Shown here: one piece after another, positions 23,171-34,986 of the stretch
How positions within the stretch are numbered: position 1 is the stretch's first letter
How the letters are laid out: each line of letters begins with the position of its first letter
Origin: Neolentinus lepideus HHB14362 ss-1
Lineage: Eukaryota > Basidiomycota > Agaricomycetes > Gloeophyllales > Gloeophyllaceae
Direction: 5' to 3'
Assembly: GCA_001632425.1 (NCBI GenBank)
Contig: KV425557.1
Coordinates: forward strand, 496,001 to 560,000
DNA: 64,000 nt
Program-made: the position numbers and the translations under genes
Notes under the pieces: model-generated
Database searches by the model: none
What the model saw: the letters and a program-made list of their open reading frames with translations, nothing else
Told to the model about the DNA's origin: nothing

Positions 23171-23420
23171 CAAGGCACATCGACGGAGATATTTAGACGG
23201 AATGGCAGACAAGATATTGAGGATTTGCAGTTGAGGGAGTTAACATAAGTTTGTTCCGAGGTGTATCTGAACTAAAGTAGCGTTTTGAAGCTGAAGACTG
23301 AGGCTGAACGTTGAACCATCACCCCGAAGAGGCATCCCACGTGGCGCGGCACTGGTTGAGTAGAAGACACTGCCCAACAATATCAAGACGCGTCCTTCAC
23401 GACCGTGCTCTCCGCTGGCC

Positions 23421-26400
23421 ATGGCGGAAAACGTCTACGGCAAGGGAACCAGGGTCTGGTTCGTCGACAAAGAGCAAGCATGGATCTCCGCAGAGGTTAC
23501 TTCCGTCACGAGAAACGACGATGCAATCAAGCTAGTGTTTGTCGATGAACGCGGCAAGGTATGTCTGTCTTGGGCTTTACGAAACACGGCACCAGTGTGC
23601 TCAGCATGATACACTTGGCTCTAGGAAATCACCATCAACACGACAGTTAAGAACGTCAAGGATGGACATGAGAGTCTACCACCACTGCGAAATCCCCCTT
23701 TACTGGAGACTGCAGATGATCTGGCCACATTGTCGCACCTGAATGAACCTTCCGGTCAGTTGTGCATCCCATCATTGCATGTATTACTGAGACCCCGTCT
23801 CTAGTACTCCATACAATCCGCAACCGTTATGCTCAGCATAGTATCTACACATATAGTGGTATCGTTCTTATTGCAGTCAATCCTTTCCAACGCGTCACTC
23901 TTTATGGACCGGAGATCGTTCAAGCGTACAGTGGTCGACGGAGAGGAGAGCTGGAGCCGCATCTGTTCGCTATTGCAGAAGATGCGTATACTGCGATGAG
24001 ACGGGAAGGTATGGGGCAGACCATCATTGTTTCCGGCGAAAGGTACGTCCCGAAATCTAAGCGTACGCGACTGTTCCTTATCGGTGTGCAGTGGTGCTGG
24101 AAAGACTGAATCGGTTAGACTCTCTCAGTCTGTAGAAGATCTATCTGACCTTCCTTGTAGGCCAAACTCATCATGAGGTATCTGGCCTCCGTGAACCCTC
24201 CAGATTCCTCTTCGAAGGTCAAAACCAAGCTCTCACTTGATGAAGCTAGTGAAGTGGAGCGGCAAATTCTTGCCACCAATCCTATTCTCGAAGCGTTCGG
24301 TAACGCCAAGACCACACGCAACGACAACTCGTCCCGGTTCGGTAAATATATTCAGGTAAGGAGCAACGCTCTCCATATCTGTTGCTGCGGTGCGATTTGT
24401 GTCTTTTTAGATTCTCTTTGACGGGAAGCAACAAATTGTCGGCGCGAGAATCCGTACCTATCTCCTCGAACGTTCTCGACTGGTCTATCAGCCACTCACA
24501 GAGCGGAATTACCACATATTCTACCAATTATGTGCCGGTGTCCCTGTGAAGGAACGGAAGGATATGGGACTCGACACGGACGTTTCGAAGTTCTTTTATC
24601 TCAAGCAAGGCGGTCCTAACGCGGTATCTATCCCTGGTGTGGATGATGCAGAGGAGTTTAGGGCAACCCAACAAGCTCTTTCGACGGTCGGGATCAGTGT
24701 CGAAAAGCAATGGGCTGTCTTCAGGCTTCTCGCCGCTCTTCTCCACCTTGGTAATGTGAAGGTCACCCAGATGCGGAACGATGCAGTACTGGACGAGAAC
24801 GACTCTGCCCTGCTCTTGGCTACTAGATTCTTGGGAGTCGATCTTCCGGAGTTCAAAAAGTGGACTGTTAAGAAGCAGATTACAACCCGGTCCGAGAAGA
24901 TTGTAACCGCTCTCAATGCTGCTCAAGCGACGGTGGTTCGAGACTCCGTCGCAAAGTTCGTCTATGCTTGCTTGTTCGAATGGCTTGTGGCTATCATCAA
25001 CGAGTCTCTGGCAGGCGAGAACGGTGAAGCTGCTAACAGGGCGGAGATGTTCATCGGCGTCTTGGATATTTACGGTTTCGAACATTTCCAGAAGGTACGG
25101 GCTCATACCTGTATGTTCGTTGATGCCAGGCTCATGTATCATCCGTCCACAGAACTCTTTTGAACAGTTCAGTATCAACTACGCCAACGAGAAGTTGCAG
25201 CAAGAGGTGCGTGGTGCCCTGTCTGACACGACTGCAAATGATATTGACGGGTTTTGTTCAGTTCTACGCGCACGTATTCAAATTAGAACAAGATGAATAC
25301 GTCCGGGAAGAGATCAACTGGACGTTCATCGATTTCCAAGATAACCAGCTTTGTATAGATGTGATAGAGGGGAAGCTTGGTGTCTTGGCTCTCCTAGACG
25401 AGGAATCTCGACTCCCTGCGGGTACAGATGCCTCCTTCTTGACGAAGCTGAACTCTCAACTGGTGAAGCCGGAGTACAAGAACGTCTTCAAGAAGCCTCG
25501 GTTCGGTAACACTGCTTTCACTATCGCTCACTATGCCTTGGACGTCACATACGAAGTTGAAGGTTTCTTGGAGAAGAACCGCGATACTGTTCCAGACGAA
25601 CATATGACGCTTCTTGCAACTACCAAGAATCCTTTCCTGAAGGAAGTTCTTGATGCGGCTCTGTCTAGCGCGAAGCCTCCGGAGACGCCTAACCCTGCCT
25701 CGCCTGCACCTTCGGATGGTAGTAGTGGTTCTAAACGGTCCTCTTTGATTCCTGATCCTGGTCGGTCATCAATTGTTCAAAGTGGTTCTAGTTCAGGCCC
25801 CAGGCGACCTGGGGCAGCCATCAGGAAACCTACTTTAGGTTCGATCTTCAAGGGCTCGCTCACTAGTCTGATGGACACTCTGAGCATCACGGACGTACAC
25901 TACATCCGGTGTATCAAGCCTAACGAAGCCAAGAAAGCATGGGAGTTCACTCCTCAACAGGTCTTAGGCCAGCTTCGGGCTTGCGGTGTCCTGGAAACTA
26001 TTCGTATTAGTTGTGCGGGTTACCCGACGCGATGGACATATGAGGAATTCGTCGAACGGTGTGTCTTTCCATCGACTGATCTGATCGAGCGCCAGTACTG
26101 ACCGTCTTGCAGGTACTACATGCTCGTCACCTCTGCACAGTGGCAACCTGCTATTCAGAAGATGGAGCTTAAGCCTCTCACTCAGGAGATCCTTGACAAG
26201 ACTATCAACGACCCCGACAAATACCAGTTCGGTAAGACGAAGATTTTCTTCCGGGCTGGTATGCTTGCCGCTCTGGAAACGCTTCGTGGGAACCAGCTCA
26301 ATGCCCTCGTCACTGTCGTTCAAAAGAATATGCGTCGCCGCATGGCGGTCAAACGGTACCAGGCGATGCGCAAGGCAGCTATCAAAATTCAAACGTGGTG

Positions 26401-29077
26401 GCGTGTTATCATGGCAAAGAACCTCGTCAACAACATCAGACGCGAAGTTTCTGTTATTCGCTTACAAAGAGGCATTCGACGGTTCATTCAGCGACAAAAA
26501 TTCCTCGACACCCGGCAGGCTGTTGTACGGATCCAGAGCCGTAAGTAGTCTGTCAACGCGATTCGTATGCACATTTTTCTAATACACGCGGCGCATGATA
26601 CAGACATACGTGGTATACAGGCTCGTCGTGCTTACCGCACGAACAAAACGGAGTTAGGTGCGATCCTCCTGCAGAGACTCTTCCGCGGCATGTAAGTCAC
26701 TATGTTTCTATCGAGGATTGCCGAAGTCCTGATAGTGCCATGGTAGTCTCATTCGTCGAACATTCCGCTCCGATGTCAAGCACGTGATCTACTTACAGTC
26801 ATGTATGCGTCGACGACTTGCTCGCAAACAGCTCAAGCTTCTACGGCAAGAGGCTCGCTCGGCATCCAAGTATAAAGAGATATCGTACAAGTTGGAGAAC
26901 AAGGTCGTTGAGCTCACTCAATCGTTGCAGTCGCGGACAGAAGAGAAACGTCAGCTTCAGACGAAATTAGCAGAAATTGAGCAACAGCTTCAACACTGGA
27001 TTTCGAAACACGAAGACGCCGACATGCGGGCGAAGCAGTTACAGGTTGACATGCAGGCCGCTCAGTCAGAGTTATCACGACGAGATGAACTCCTGCGGGC
27101 GAAGGAGGAGGTCGAGAAGCGTCTTGAGGATGCGATAGCGAAGGCAGTGGAGAAGGAGGAAATCATTCAGAAACTTACTGATGACTTGGTCAAACAAGCA
27201 GCCCAGCTTGAAAGTCAGCAGAAGATGCTGGAGTCAATGCCCTCTAGGACGACCGACGACAGCTCTGTCATCACGACGCTTAAGAATGAAGTCAGCAGTC
27301 TTCGGGAACAGCTCAACCGTGCCAATGCCCTCAACGCCCTCACGAAGAACAGTCGCGTTGAGCCGCCTTCACCTACCTTCGCACCTGCACTTCGCGCGGC
27401 TGAGACGAACGGAGCACCCAATGGCAACGTCAATGGTTACGTTTCTGCAAACCGGCATCAGCGCCGCCACAGCTCTGCCGGCGTGTACAACATGACTCCT
27501 GCCGACAGTCGTACTTCTGTGGACGAGATCATGATGATGGCCAAGCGCAACCAGGCGGCGGAGCCGCGGGCAGTGTCTGTCGCTTACAACGGCGAGGATG
27601 GGCTTCCCAGGTTCCGCCCACCTACAAGTCTGTCTAGCATCTATGATGATCCTGCGGATGAGAAGATCCGTCTTCTGCAAGACGCGAAGCGCTTGGATGA
27701 GGACGTTTTGGATGGTCTCATCCGGGGTCTCAAGATACCGGCACCTAGTCTCACTAATCCTGCGGCTATGAAGGAAATCCTGTTCCCTGCGAATCTCATT
27801 AGTTTGGTGACTAATGAAATGTGGAGATATGGATTGATCCAGGAAAGTGAGAGGTTCCTCGCGAACGTCATGCAGACAATTCAGTCACATGTTATGGTGA
27901 GTGCTGAACATGCCATTACTATCGGCCATAGCTCAAGGAATCCGTTCCATGTTCTCAGTCCTTCAGCGGAGAAGATGCGATCATTCCTGGTATTTTCTGG
28001 CTTTCGAACGTTCACGAGATGTTGTCCTTCATCTGTGTGGCTGAGAGCGACATGTTGCAAGGCATTGGCCCCGGTGACGAGCACGCAGTGCGTCCGTTCG
28101 ATTGGACTGACTACGAGCGGCTTGTGTCCGTCGTCAAGCACGATCTCGACAGTCTCGAGTACAATATCTACCACACGTGGATGCAAGAGACAAAGAAGCG
28201 TTTGACGAAGATGGTCATTCCTGCTCTGATCGAGAGCCAGTCATTACCTGGATTCACCACCAGTGATGGTGGTGGGCGTCTCTTCAACCGCTTACTCAAT
28301 TCGAACAGCCAGCCCGCCTACAACATGGACGACATTCTGAACCTCTTGAACAAGGTCTGGAAGAGTTTGAAGAGCTATTACATGGAGGAATCGGTGATTC
28401 AGCAAGTCATCACAGAACTCTTGAAGTTGATTGGCGTCACGAGTTTCAACGATTTGTTGATGAGACGGAACTTCTCGTCATGGAAGCGAGGTAGGTTGGC
28501 AGCTCACGTCATCTGTCGGCTTGCTTATAAGCGCCATTTCAGCTATGCAAATCCAATATAACATTACACGAATCGAGGAGTGGTGCAAGTCGCATGATAT
28601 GCCGGAGGGTACTCTGCAGCTTGAGCACTTGATGCAGGCGACGAAGCTCCTTCAACTGAAGAAGGTCGACCAATTTAATTCCGCGCACTAGTATTGCCTC
28701 TGACTTCTGATCATCGCAGTCTACGGCGGCCGACATCGAGATCATCTACGACGTCTGTTGGATGCTCAGCCCTATGCAAATACAGCGCATGTGTACAAAC
28801 TACTATGTCGCTGATTACGAGGTAAGTCCACTCTCATCTCTTTCGACGTCGGGCTCATGCAACTCTTCAGAATCCTATCTCCCCCGAGATACTGCGGGTT
28901 GTTGCCTCCCGGGTGAACGCTAATGACCGTAACGACCACCTACTCCTCTCACCTGAAACAGAGGAAGTAGGACCCTACGAACTGCCCCTGCCACGCGAAG
29001 TCTCCGGACTGGAGACGTACGTTCCCGCGTATCTGAATGTATCACATCTTCGAAGATTAGCAGCGCTGGTAGCATGA
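23421..29077 (+). CDS. MYO2: Class V myosin heavy chain
   Basis: This processive actin motor carries vesicles and organelles along actin cables in hyphae. The ATG at 23421 begins [21 protein letters not shown], the SH3-like N-terminus. Motor-domain landmarks follow in order: [15 protein letters not shown], the P-loop [10 protein letters not shown] (split by an intron at about 24042), [11 protein letters not shown] (switch I), LDIYGFEHF (switch II), [15 protein letters not shown] and [32 protein letters not shown] is the converter and start of the lever arm. Several IQ motifs (about 26300-26820), a coiled coil with a Ser-rich hinge, and a C-terminal globular DIL cargo-binding domain (about 27650-29070, including [18 protein letters not shown]) complete it. 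It ends LRRLAALVA with TGA at 29075. Length (about 1,600 aa) is normal for fungal myosin V. A Pro/Ser-rich insert around 25680-25830 sits at loop 2 of the motor, a variable site. Confidence 0.95.
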
Positions 29078-29528
29078 TCTTCCCGTCTCGTCTCTTCATT
29101 GGCATATAAGGATTGTTTTTTGTATCATGATCGCAGTAATCTACATACTTAGGAGCTCTCGAGTACAGCATGCATTTGCACTATTGTCGATGTTTCGATT
29201 CGACTCGATATTTTTCATTTCAATTTCATAGAGCAAATTATACCCGAATTTCAGATTCACAAACACAATGCGGCATTCATGTCTGTCGTGCAAGAATCAG
29301 CTGTGAACCCTCTTCTACCTGTCCAACTAGCTCTTTGTCTGCTGCCAGTGATTCACGTTCGTCTGAGTCAAGGGCGCGTTTACATAGTCTTAGGGGCTAG
29401 GGTAGACGTCGGTGGCGGATCAATTATGATGAGAACTCTGTACGCACCCTCGCATCTGAGGAGGACAAAGAAAAATGGGTGGCAATGCAATCCAGAGCTT
29501 TCCCGGCTCCAATAGACTGTACTTAAAG
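29078..29528. other. Convergent 3' intergenic region, no gene seen
   Basis: AT-rich 3' flanks lie between myosin V and the AN1 protein gene. A TTTTTCATTTCAATTTCAT tract lies near 29210. Nothing coding is supported. Confidence 0.4.
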
Positions 29529-30261
29529 TCAGATAGCACGATTGTGGTCATACGAACCTAATACCTTGCGGAACCAGAAAACCTTCTCCTGATCGCTGTT
29601 GTCCAAAGTGACTCGAACATGGAGTCGTTGATCCAGTGCGACGGACGCGGTCTTATCCCTCAGGTCACCAGGGACAGCACGATGGCGCATCTTCATAAGC
29701 TCTACTTTCTGCAGCTGCGCTAGTTTCTTCGGGTCCTTGATTTTCAGCGATGTGTTGGATCTCGCAACATTTCGAGAGCCTTGCGAGGGGAAATGCTTTT
29801 GTAGCAGAGCCTGGGCAGCCTGGTTCTTGGGGGGTTGAGAAGTGGACGGATCTGCCACAGGACAAGAGTGCGATTCCGGATAACGATGGCTACTCGTTTA
29901 TTGAGACCATAGAAACCCACATGCGTGGTGATCGAGTGAAATTATGAACTCACGCAACGCAGAAAGATCGATGGCAGCGCGGACACAAAGCAGGTTGCCT
30001 CCCTGAGCGATCTGCAGAGTCTGAAACATAGGCCTCCAGACTGGGTTTATTACATGATTCGAGAGCGCAACTCCGCAGTTTTTCCGAGGAACCCGTTACA
30101 GGTGATGTAGAACTACTGAGAGCGTCATTGAGACACTCGTGTGCATCTGGAGAGATGTGATGTCTGCACAAGACGCGACCGCAGCCACATTTGATAGGAA
30201 GAAAGTCAAGCTCATTGCAGGTTGTGACTGAGCAATGCGCGCCTATTTCTTGGATATCCAT
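29529..30261 (-). CDS. AN1-type zinc-finger protein (Cuz1-like)
   Basis: Two exons (29954-30261 and 29529-29889; 64 nt intron GTGAGT...GAGTAG) give 222 aa. The protein begins MDIQEIGAHCSVTTC. Two AN1 fingers are visible. One is at residues about 10-45 (CSVTTCNELDFLPIKCGC, then VLCRHHISPDAHEC). The other is at about 65-115 (CALESCNK, CPRCHRSFCVAHRYPESHSC), and its last HRYPESHSC is completed only by this splice. The C-terminal part reads PPKNQAAQALLQKHFPS, then KKLAQLQKVELMKMRHRAVPGD and DQRLHVRVTL, a UBX-like region as in the yeast Cuz1 / human ZFAND1 group. Those proteins help deliver substrates to Cdc48 and the proteasome under stress. Assignment to that group rests on the double finger plus the PGD motif. 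Confidence 0.88.
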
Positions 30262-31073
30262 CGTTAAATGGTCGCAATCAGTACACGAGTAATGTCAAGC
30301 AACAAGTTTAGAAAAGCGCGTGTCCCGGAGCTAGCCGGGGTCCAGTGATTGGTGGATAGTTTAGCCGGCGGTGAGTGACTCGCTTTCGAAGTTTGGGCTC
30401 TCTGTACGGGTTTAAGTCTCTGCGTCAGTCTGCGATCGACTACATGCACATCTTTATTAGTCTCTAACAGAAATAACAATATCCACACATCCGCGATACA
30501 TGCCGGGTATGCCAGGAAGGGCTGGTGTGGTTGGAAGAGCTTCGGGCAATACAGATATCTTGTCGTGTGCTACCCGTTTGAGGGCAAAGCACACTTAAAT
30601 TCACATTTACTTGATAATCTGCCGATAAGTTTCGTATGGGCAAATGGCCGCCCATCGTCTCAGTAACAGAACCGACGCAGCAGTCGTCGAAAGAATGACT
30701 AATCCCTTTCTGTTCGGTTGGGCCTAATCTTCGTACTCTTCAATCCTTGAAATCCTCAAAGTCATTGGAGGAAAGCAAACTTCAGCTATGCCATTCAGCA
30801 CGCTACCTTGAAAGAAGCCGAATCATGTGAACAGGAAAAATATAGTGGTGGGCTTATGAGTTTGCGACAAGGTCTCGACTACATCTACAGAATCGAACGC
30901 TCTATTGCCTGGCGTCAAGAGGGCACAGTTCAGATATCGTCAAAGAATGGTACTAGTAAACCGATACCGTACGCATCCCAAGAGAAGTAATTTGTGTAAT
31001 AGTGATCATGATCAATGCTGCGAATGTGGCGCAGTTACCAGTGCTTCGGTCCTATTTTGGGTAGTACTTGACC
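30262..31073. other. Divergent intergenic region, AN1 protein / VPS2
   Basis: Roughly 810 bp divide the two divergent starts. Short frames lack motifs. The region is expected to hold both promoters. No clear TATA or repeated element was recognised. Confidence 0.4.
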
Positions 31074-32042
31074 ATGAACATCATAGTGAGTACTTCCAGT
31101 TGCAACTGCAGATGCGACCCCTTGATATATGTTCAGGAAACATTATTTGGGCGGACAGTCACTCCTGCCGAGCGGCTGCGTCAGCACCAACGCGCTCTGG
31201 CGAAGGCGCAGCGGGAGCTTGATCGCGAGCGGGCGAAGCTCGAGCAGCAGGAGAAGAAACTCGTCATGGACATCAAGAAGAGCGCAAAGGCGGGGCAAAT
31301 GGTGAACGAGATCGTTCTTCCGGAGACATCATCAGGTGTTGAGCAGTCTGTTCTGTGCTAGAATGCGTGCAAAGTGATGGCCAAGGATCTCGTTCGGACG
31401 AGGCGCTATGTTCAGAAGTTCTATCAGATGCGGACGCAGCTGCAAGCTGTTGGGCTGCGTATACAGACACTGAGGAGTAATCAACAGATGGCGGATGCTA
31501 TGAGGGGTGCGACACGCGTGCGTAGGCTATGGAACTCTACCGAGGTAGTACTCTGATAACACTTTGGATGGCAGGCGATGGCATCTATGAACCGCGGCCT
31601 CAATCTTCCTGCTATTCAACGGATTATGAACGAGTTCGAGAAGGAAAGCTCCATGATGGACATGAAGGAGGAGATGATGTCTGATGCAGTGGACGATGTC
31701 ATGGACGACGAGTTAGAGGACGAAGAGGACGAAGGTGACAAGATTCTGAAGGAAGTACTGGATGAGATCGGCGTATCGCTGTCTCAGCAGGTACGTGTCT
31801 GCGTTTACAACGATCATGTCATATTTACTAACCCCCCCTCCCTGCTCCAGCTGACGGATGCACCTACGGGTCTCACCACCCAGTCCACCTTAGGAGAGCG
31901 GCAACCCGTCGCCTTAGGCGACATGGGAGGGTCGAGCAGTGGTGGTGGTGGTGGTGGCGGCAAGCCAGGCGGCGACGCAGGCGGAGGTCTCTCCGACGAA
32001 GACGCTCTGCAAGCCAGACTCGATGCCTTACGAAGAGGGTGA
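31074..32042 (+). CDS. VPS2: ESCRT-III subunit Vps2/Did4 (CHMP2)
   Basis: Vps2 caps the Snf7 polymer and recruits Vps4 for membrane scission at multivesicular bodies. Five exons (31074-31085, 31137-31301, 31362-31517, 31575-31790, 31851-32042) sum to 741 nt, or 246 aa. The first exon holds only MNII. The remainder reads ETLFGRTVTPAERLRQHQRA, then a basic helix hairpin (ELDRERAKLEQQEKKLVMDI), MAKDLVRTRRYVQKFYQMR and MNEFEKESSMMDMKEEMMSD. An acidic stretch (DDVMDDELEDEEDEGDKIL) leads to the C-terminal MIM1-like helix LSDEDALQARLDALRRG. A Gly-rich linker of nine consecutive glycines precedes that helix. The 12 nt first exon was chosen because its phase and sequence fit the family start. The stop is only 95 bp from the COG4 stop on the other strand. 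Confidence 0.93.
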
Positions 32043-32137
32043 CATTCATTTCAATCTCGTGCAGCTGTACTCGCCCACACCGATATCCTCTTGTTTCATG
32101 ACTGTAGTAATATATTGTATATTGCATTCCATCACGA

Positions 32138-34986
32138 TTAGACACGCAGCGCGACGACAGCACGGGCCTCCTGGAGGCTGAGTTTCCAGATGATACCCGA
32201 TCCGCTGTAAAACTCGTCGACGTTTTCCTCCTGTTGGAAGAGTCGTATAAGAAGCTGAGGGAGACCAGTAATAAACAACTGGCTCACCGCATCTAAGTTT
32301 AACAGCGTGGATATCTGGTGCAAACGCAGGAATTTCTCTCGTGCGTCGCCAAATGCTGTCTGCGAGGTCAGATAGCTGATCACAGCACGAAGATCGCGAT
32401 CGAATCGGATGGCTCCCAGCTGAATATCGGACTGAATAAGGTACCTTCGTATGAAGAAATGGCATGACACACCTCCGTAAACTTCGTAGTCATAATCAAC
32501 TTCTCCCAAGGTCGGATAAGCACATCAAGCGCGAGTCCGAAGAACAATTGATAATTATTATCCGTGAACGTTCCCTACCGCCAGCATCAACATCAACCAA
32601 AGCTCTCCTGCCATACTTGTACTGCTCGACACTCACTATGTACCCGTCCACGAGCCCCTCCCACGCTTTAACAAACCTTTTACGGACCATGTCCTGGTAC
32701 TCCGCTTGGCTATAGCTCTCCTCATCCAACACGTACGACACGTCCTTGTAGATCTCGGAGAGGAACGTCCGGAGCTTCGGGCGAATAAGTTGGTTGAAGA
32801 GCTGCTCGATTCCGGCCTGCAAATCCAAATTCCTCATCGTTCAGCACAAGACCCATTTCCAAGTGAGGGTGGACGGTAGCAATGACATGTACTTACGCGT
32901 AGTGTGGATTTGTACTTAGACGCGAGGATGGATAACGACGTAATAGTATTGATGACGTCGGGCACTTCGTTGTCGAGGAATGCCTGCGAGACGGTATTAG
33001 ACGCCTGCACATCCTTGATCAGGCGGTCCATGTGTGAGGACGACACATCCAGATCATTCAGCAAAATCTAAACCCAAAGCTCGCATCAGAGCACTCTTTC
33101 CTCGCCAAATAAACCGAGAAGATGCTCACGATGAATGCGAGTCTCAGCTCCCTCTCCCCCCTCTCGCCCCTCCCCACAGATGCGCTCCCACCCATCCTAT
33201 ATACATCATCCAATTTCCTCTTCACGACACCTGCATAGTCCCTATCCATCACGTCCCTGAGCAACTCAGAAACCTTCTTCACGACAGGAACGTTGCCGCA
33301 GGATAAAAGGCGTTGCAGCACGAACTTGAAGATATAAAAGACATCGTCCGGGGTCGTTGTGGTTGTCGGGGAGGCGGAAGGGTCGGAGGAGGAGAGTCTG
33401 TGGGCCTGGGAACAGGTAAGTCCAGTGAGCAGGAAATGGGGGAGGGGAGAAAGTACCTTGTCGATGACGGTACGTGTGTACCAGATCTCGAGAGGGACGT
33501 AGTACGTCATGAGCATGTCCTCAAAGGCTTGTCCGCACGCTAACACATCCTTCGTCTGCTCGAATGTAGAAGCCTTGAATTCCGTCCCCTCGCTCTCTAC
33601 TGCTGTTTCGTCTTCTGGTTCCTCCTGATATATGCGTCAATATAGATGCAGGTAGTGATGCACTTAGCTCACCTCCAAACGTTCGACGAGAAATTTTTTA
33701 AGGAGACTCCAGCGCCCCGCCATCCCCGCCGCTTCCGTGAGCACCTTGTCCACCTCCCTCGGATCCGGGCCCTCACCATCTGGCGCGCCCGCCTGCGATG
33801 TCTGCCTCCTCACAGCCGGGGAGGATGCCTGGAGAGTGTGGAATACCGCGTTCGAGGTTTCCGACAACTACGAAGACACTGCAAATCAGCAAAGCGTCCA
33901 GAACGTTTATAGAGTGGCGATGGGTACCTTGCGCTTCATCGACCGGTCCTCCTCCCACCCTTCAATAAGACCTTCGACCACTCGCAAGCACTCTTTGAGC
34001 AGACGGTCCACGACGGTGGACATCTTGCCCGAGCCGTAATATTTGTCGACGATAGGCTGGTGTTGGTCAACGATGAGGGCAATGTTTTCGAAGAGGGCAG
34101 TTAGGGCGGTCACGTAGTATAGCGGTGATGACGCTGCGCGACTACGATCAGGTCCCAATAGTGCTATGAGGGGGGACAGAACGCACTCTTGGCTGAGGGA
34201 GGTGCCCGCACTCTCACCAAAGCAACCACAAAGGATGCATATGCCTCCAAACCCTCCGCCTCACAACCAATAGTAGGAAAGAGCTTGAAATACCGCGTCG
34301 TCGCAGCCGCATCACGCGTCTTGGCTGCGTTCTCGAAACGTTCCCGGAAGATCGCAAGCAGCTTCTCCTTCGCGAGTTGCACGCTCTGCGCGGGAGGCAG
34401 AGGGTTCTCAGAGGTAGGCTACAAGAGAAGGATGATTGAGTGAGATCGTATTCTGTGCATAGCGGGATATTTACCGACTACGGTTGTCTCTGCGAAGCGT
34501 CCCGAAAGGACCTCGGGCGGGAGGGCCATGGCGCGGGCGCAATGCCGCGTCGCGGATTCCCAGTCTTGGCTCTCGATAGCGGATTGCATGGCCGCGATAG
34601 AGGACTAAACATAGCATTGTCATTGAAGGTGCAGATACTCGGGTGGTATGTAGGTTGACCTTTAGCTCTAGCACCTGGCCAACCCTGTCCGACGCCAGTC
34701 GTATCCGCCGCATCTCCTCATCTAGCGACCGAACCCGTCCGCCGACACGCTCAGCCGTCTGAGCCGTCGCGCCAACTTTGTCTGACAAGAGTCTGGCATC
34801 TTCGTGCAGCCCGTCAAGTTGGGGAAGAAGTGATTCGAGGCGACTCAGGGAGGAGATGATGGGTTCTCTGGCTTGAAGTAATTCGGACAGGGAATTCGAG
34901 AGCTCACTTTCTTCGGACTCTAGAGACGAGAGAGCTGACAGGATTTCGGGCAGTGTCGAGAGTGACGATAGTGAAGCTTGTACCAT
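32138..34986 (-). CDS. COG4: Conserved oligomeric Golgi complex subunit 4
   Basis: COG4 is part of lobe A of the COG tethering complex that handles retrograde traffic in the Golgi. The ATG at 34986 starts MVQASLSSLSTLPEILSALS. A heptad-rich coiled coil follows (LLPQLDGLHEDARLLSDKV, then GGRVRSLDEEMRRIRLASDR), typical of the subunit's N-terminus. Downstream exons encode LAKEKLLAIFRERFENAAKT, ATTRYFKLFPTIGCEAEGL and DQHQPIVDKYYGSGKM. Further downstream are CGQAFEDMLMTYYVPLEIWY, LIRPKLRTFLSEIYKDVSYV and the C-terminal FDRDLRAVISYLTSQTAFGD, ending WKLSLQEARAVVALRV. About ten exons are implied, roughly the family's usual length. A fragmentary, rearranged copy lies at 11212-11510. The middle exon joins were not all fixed. 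Confidence 0.9.

Larger units (their letters stand above)
21970..23420. other. Intergenic region between hypothetical gene and myosin V
   Basis: The region is mostly occupied by a diverged tandem duplication (22188-23170), listed separately. A 185-codon minus-strand frame (22320-22877) lies inside the repeat and is disrupted in the other copy, so it is not called. The last ~200 bp presumably carry the myosin promoter. Confidence 0.45.
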
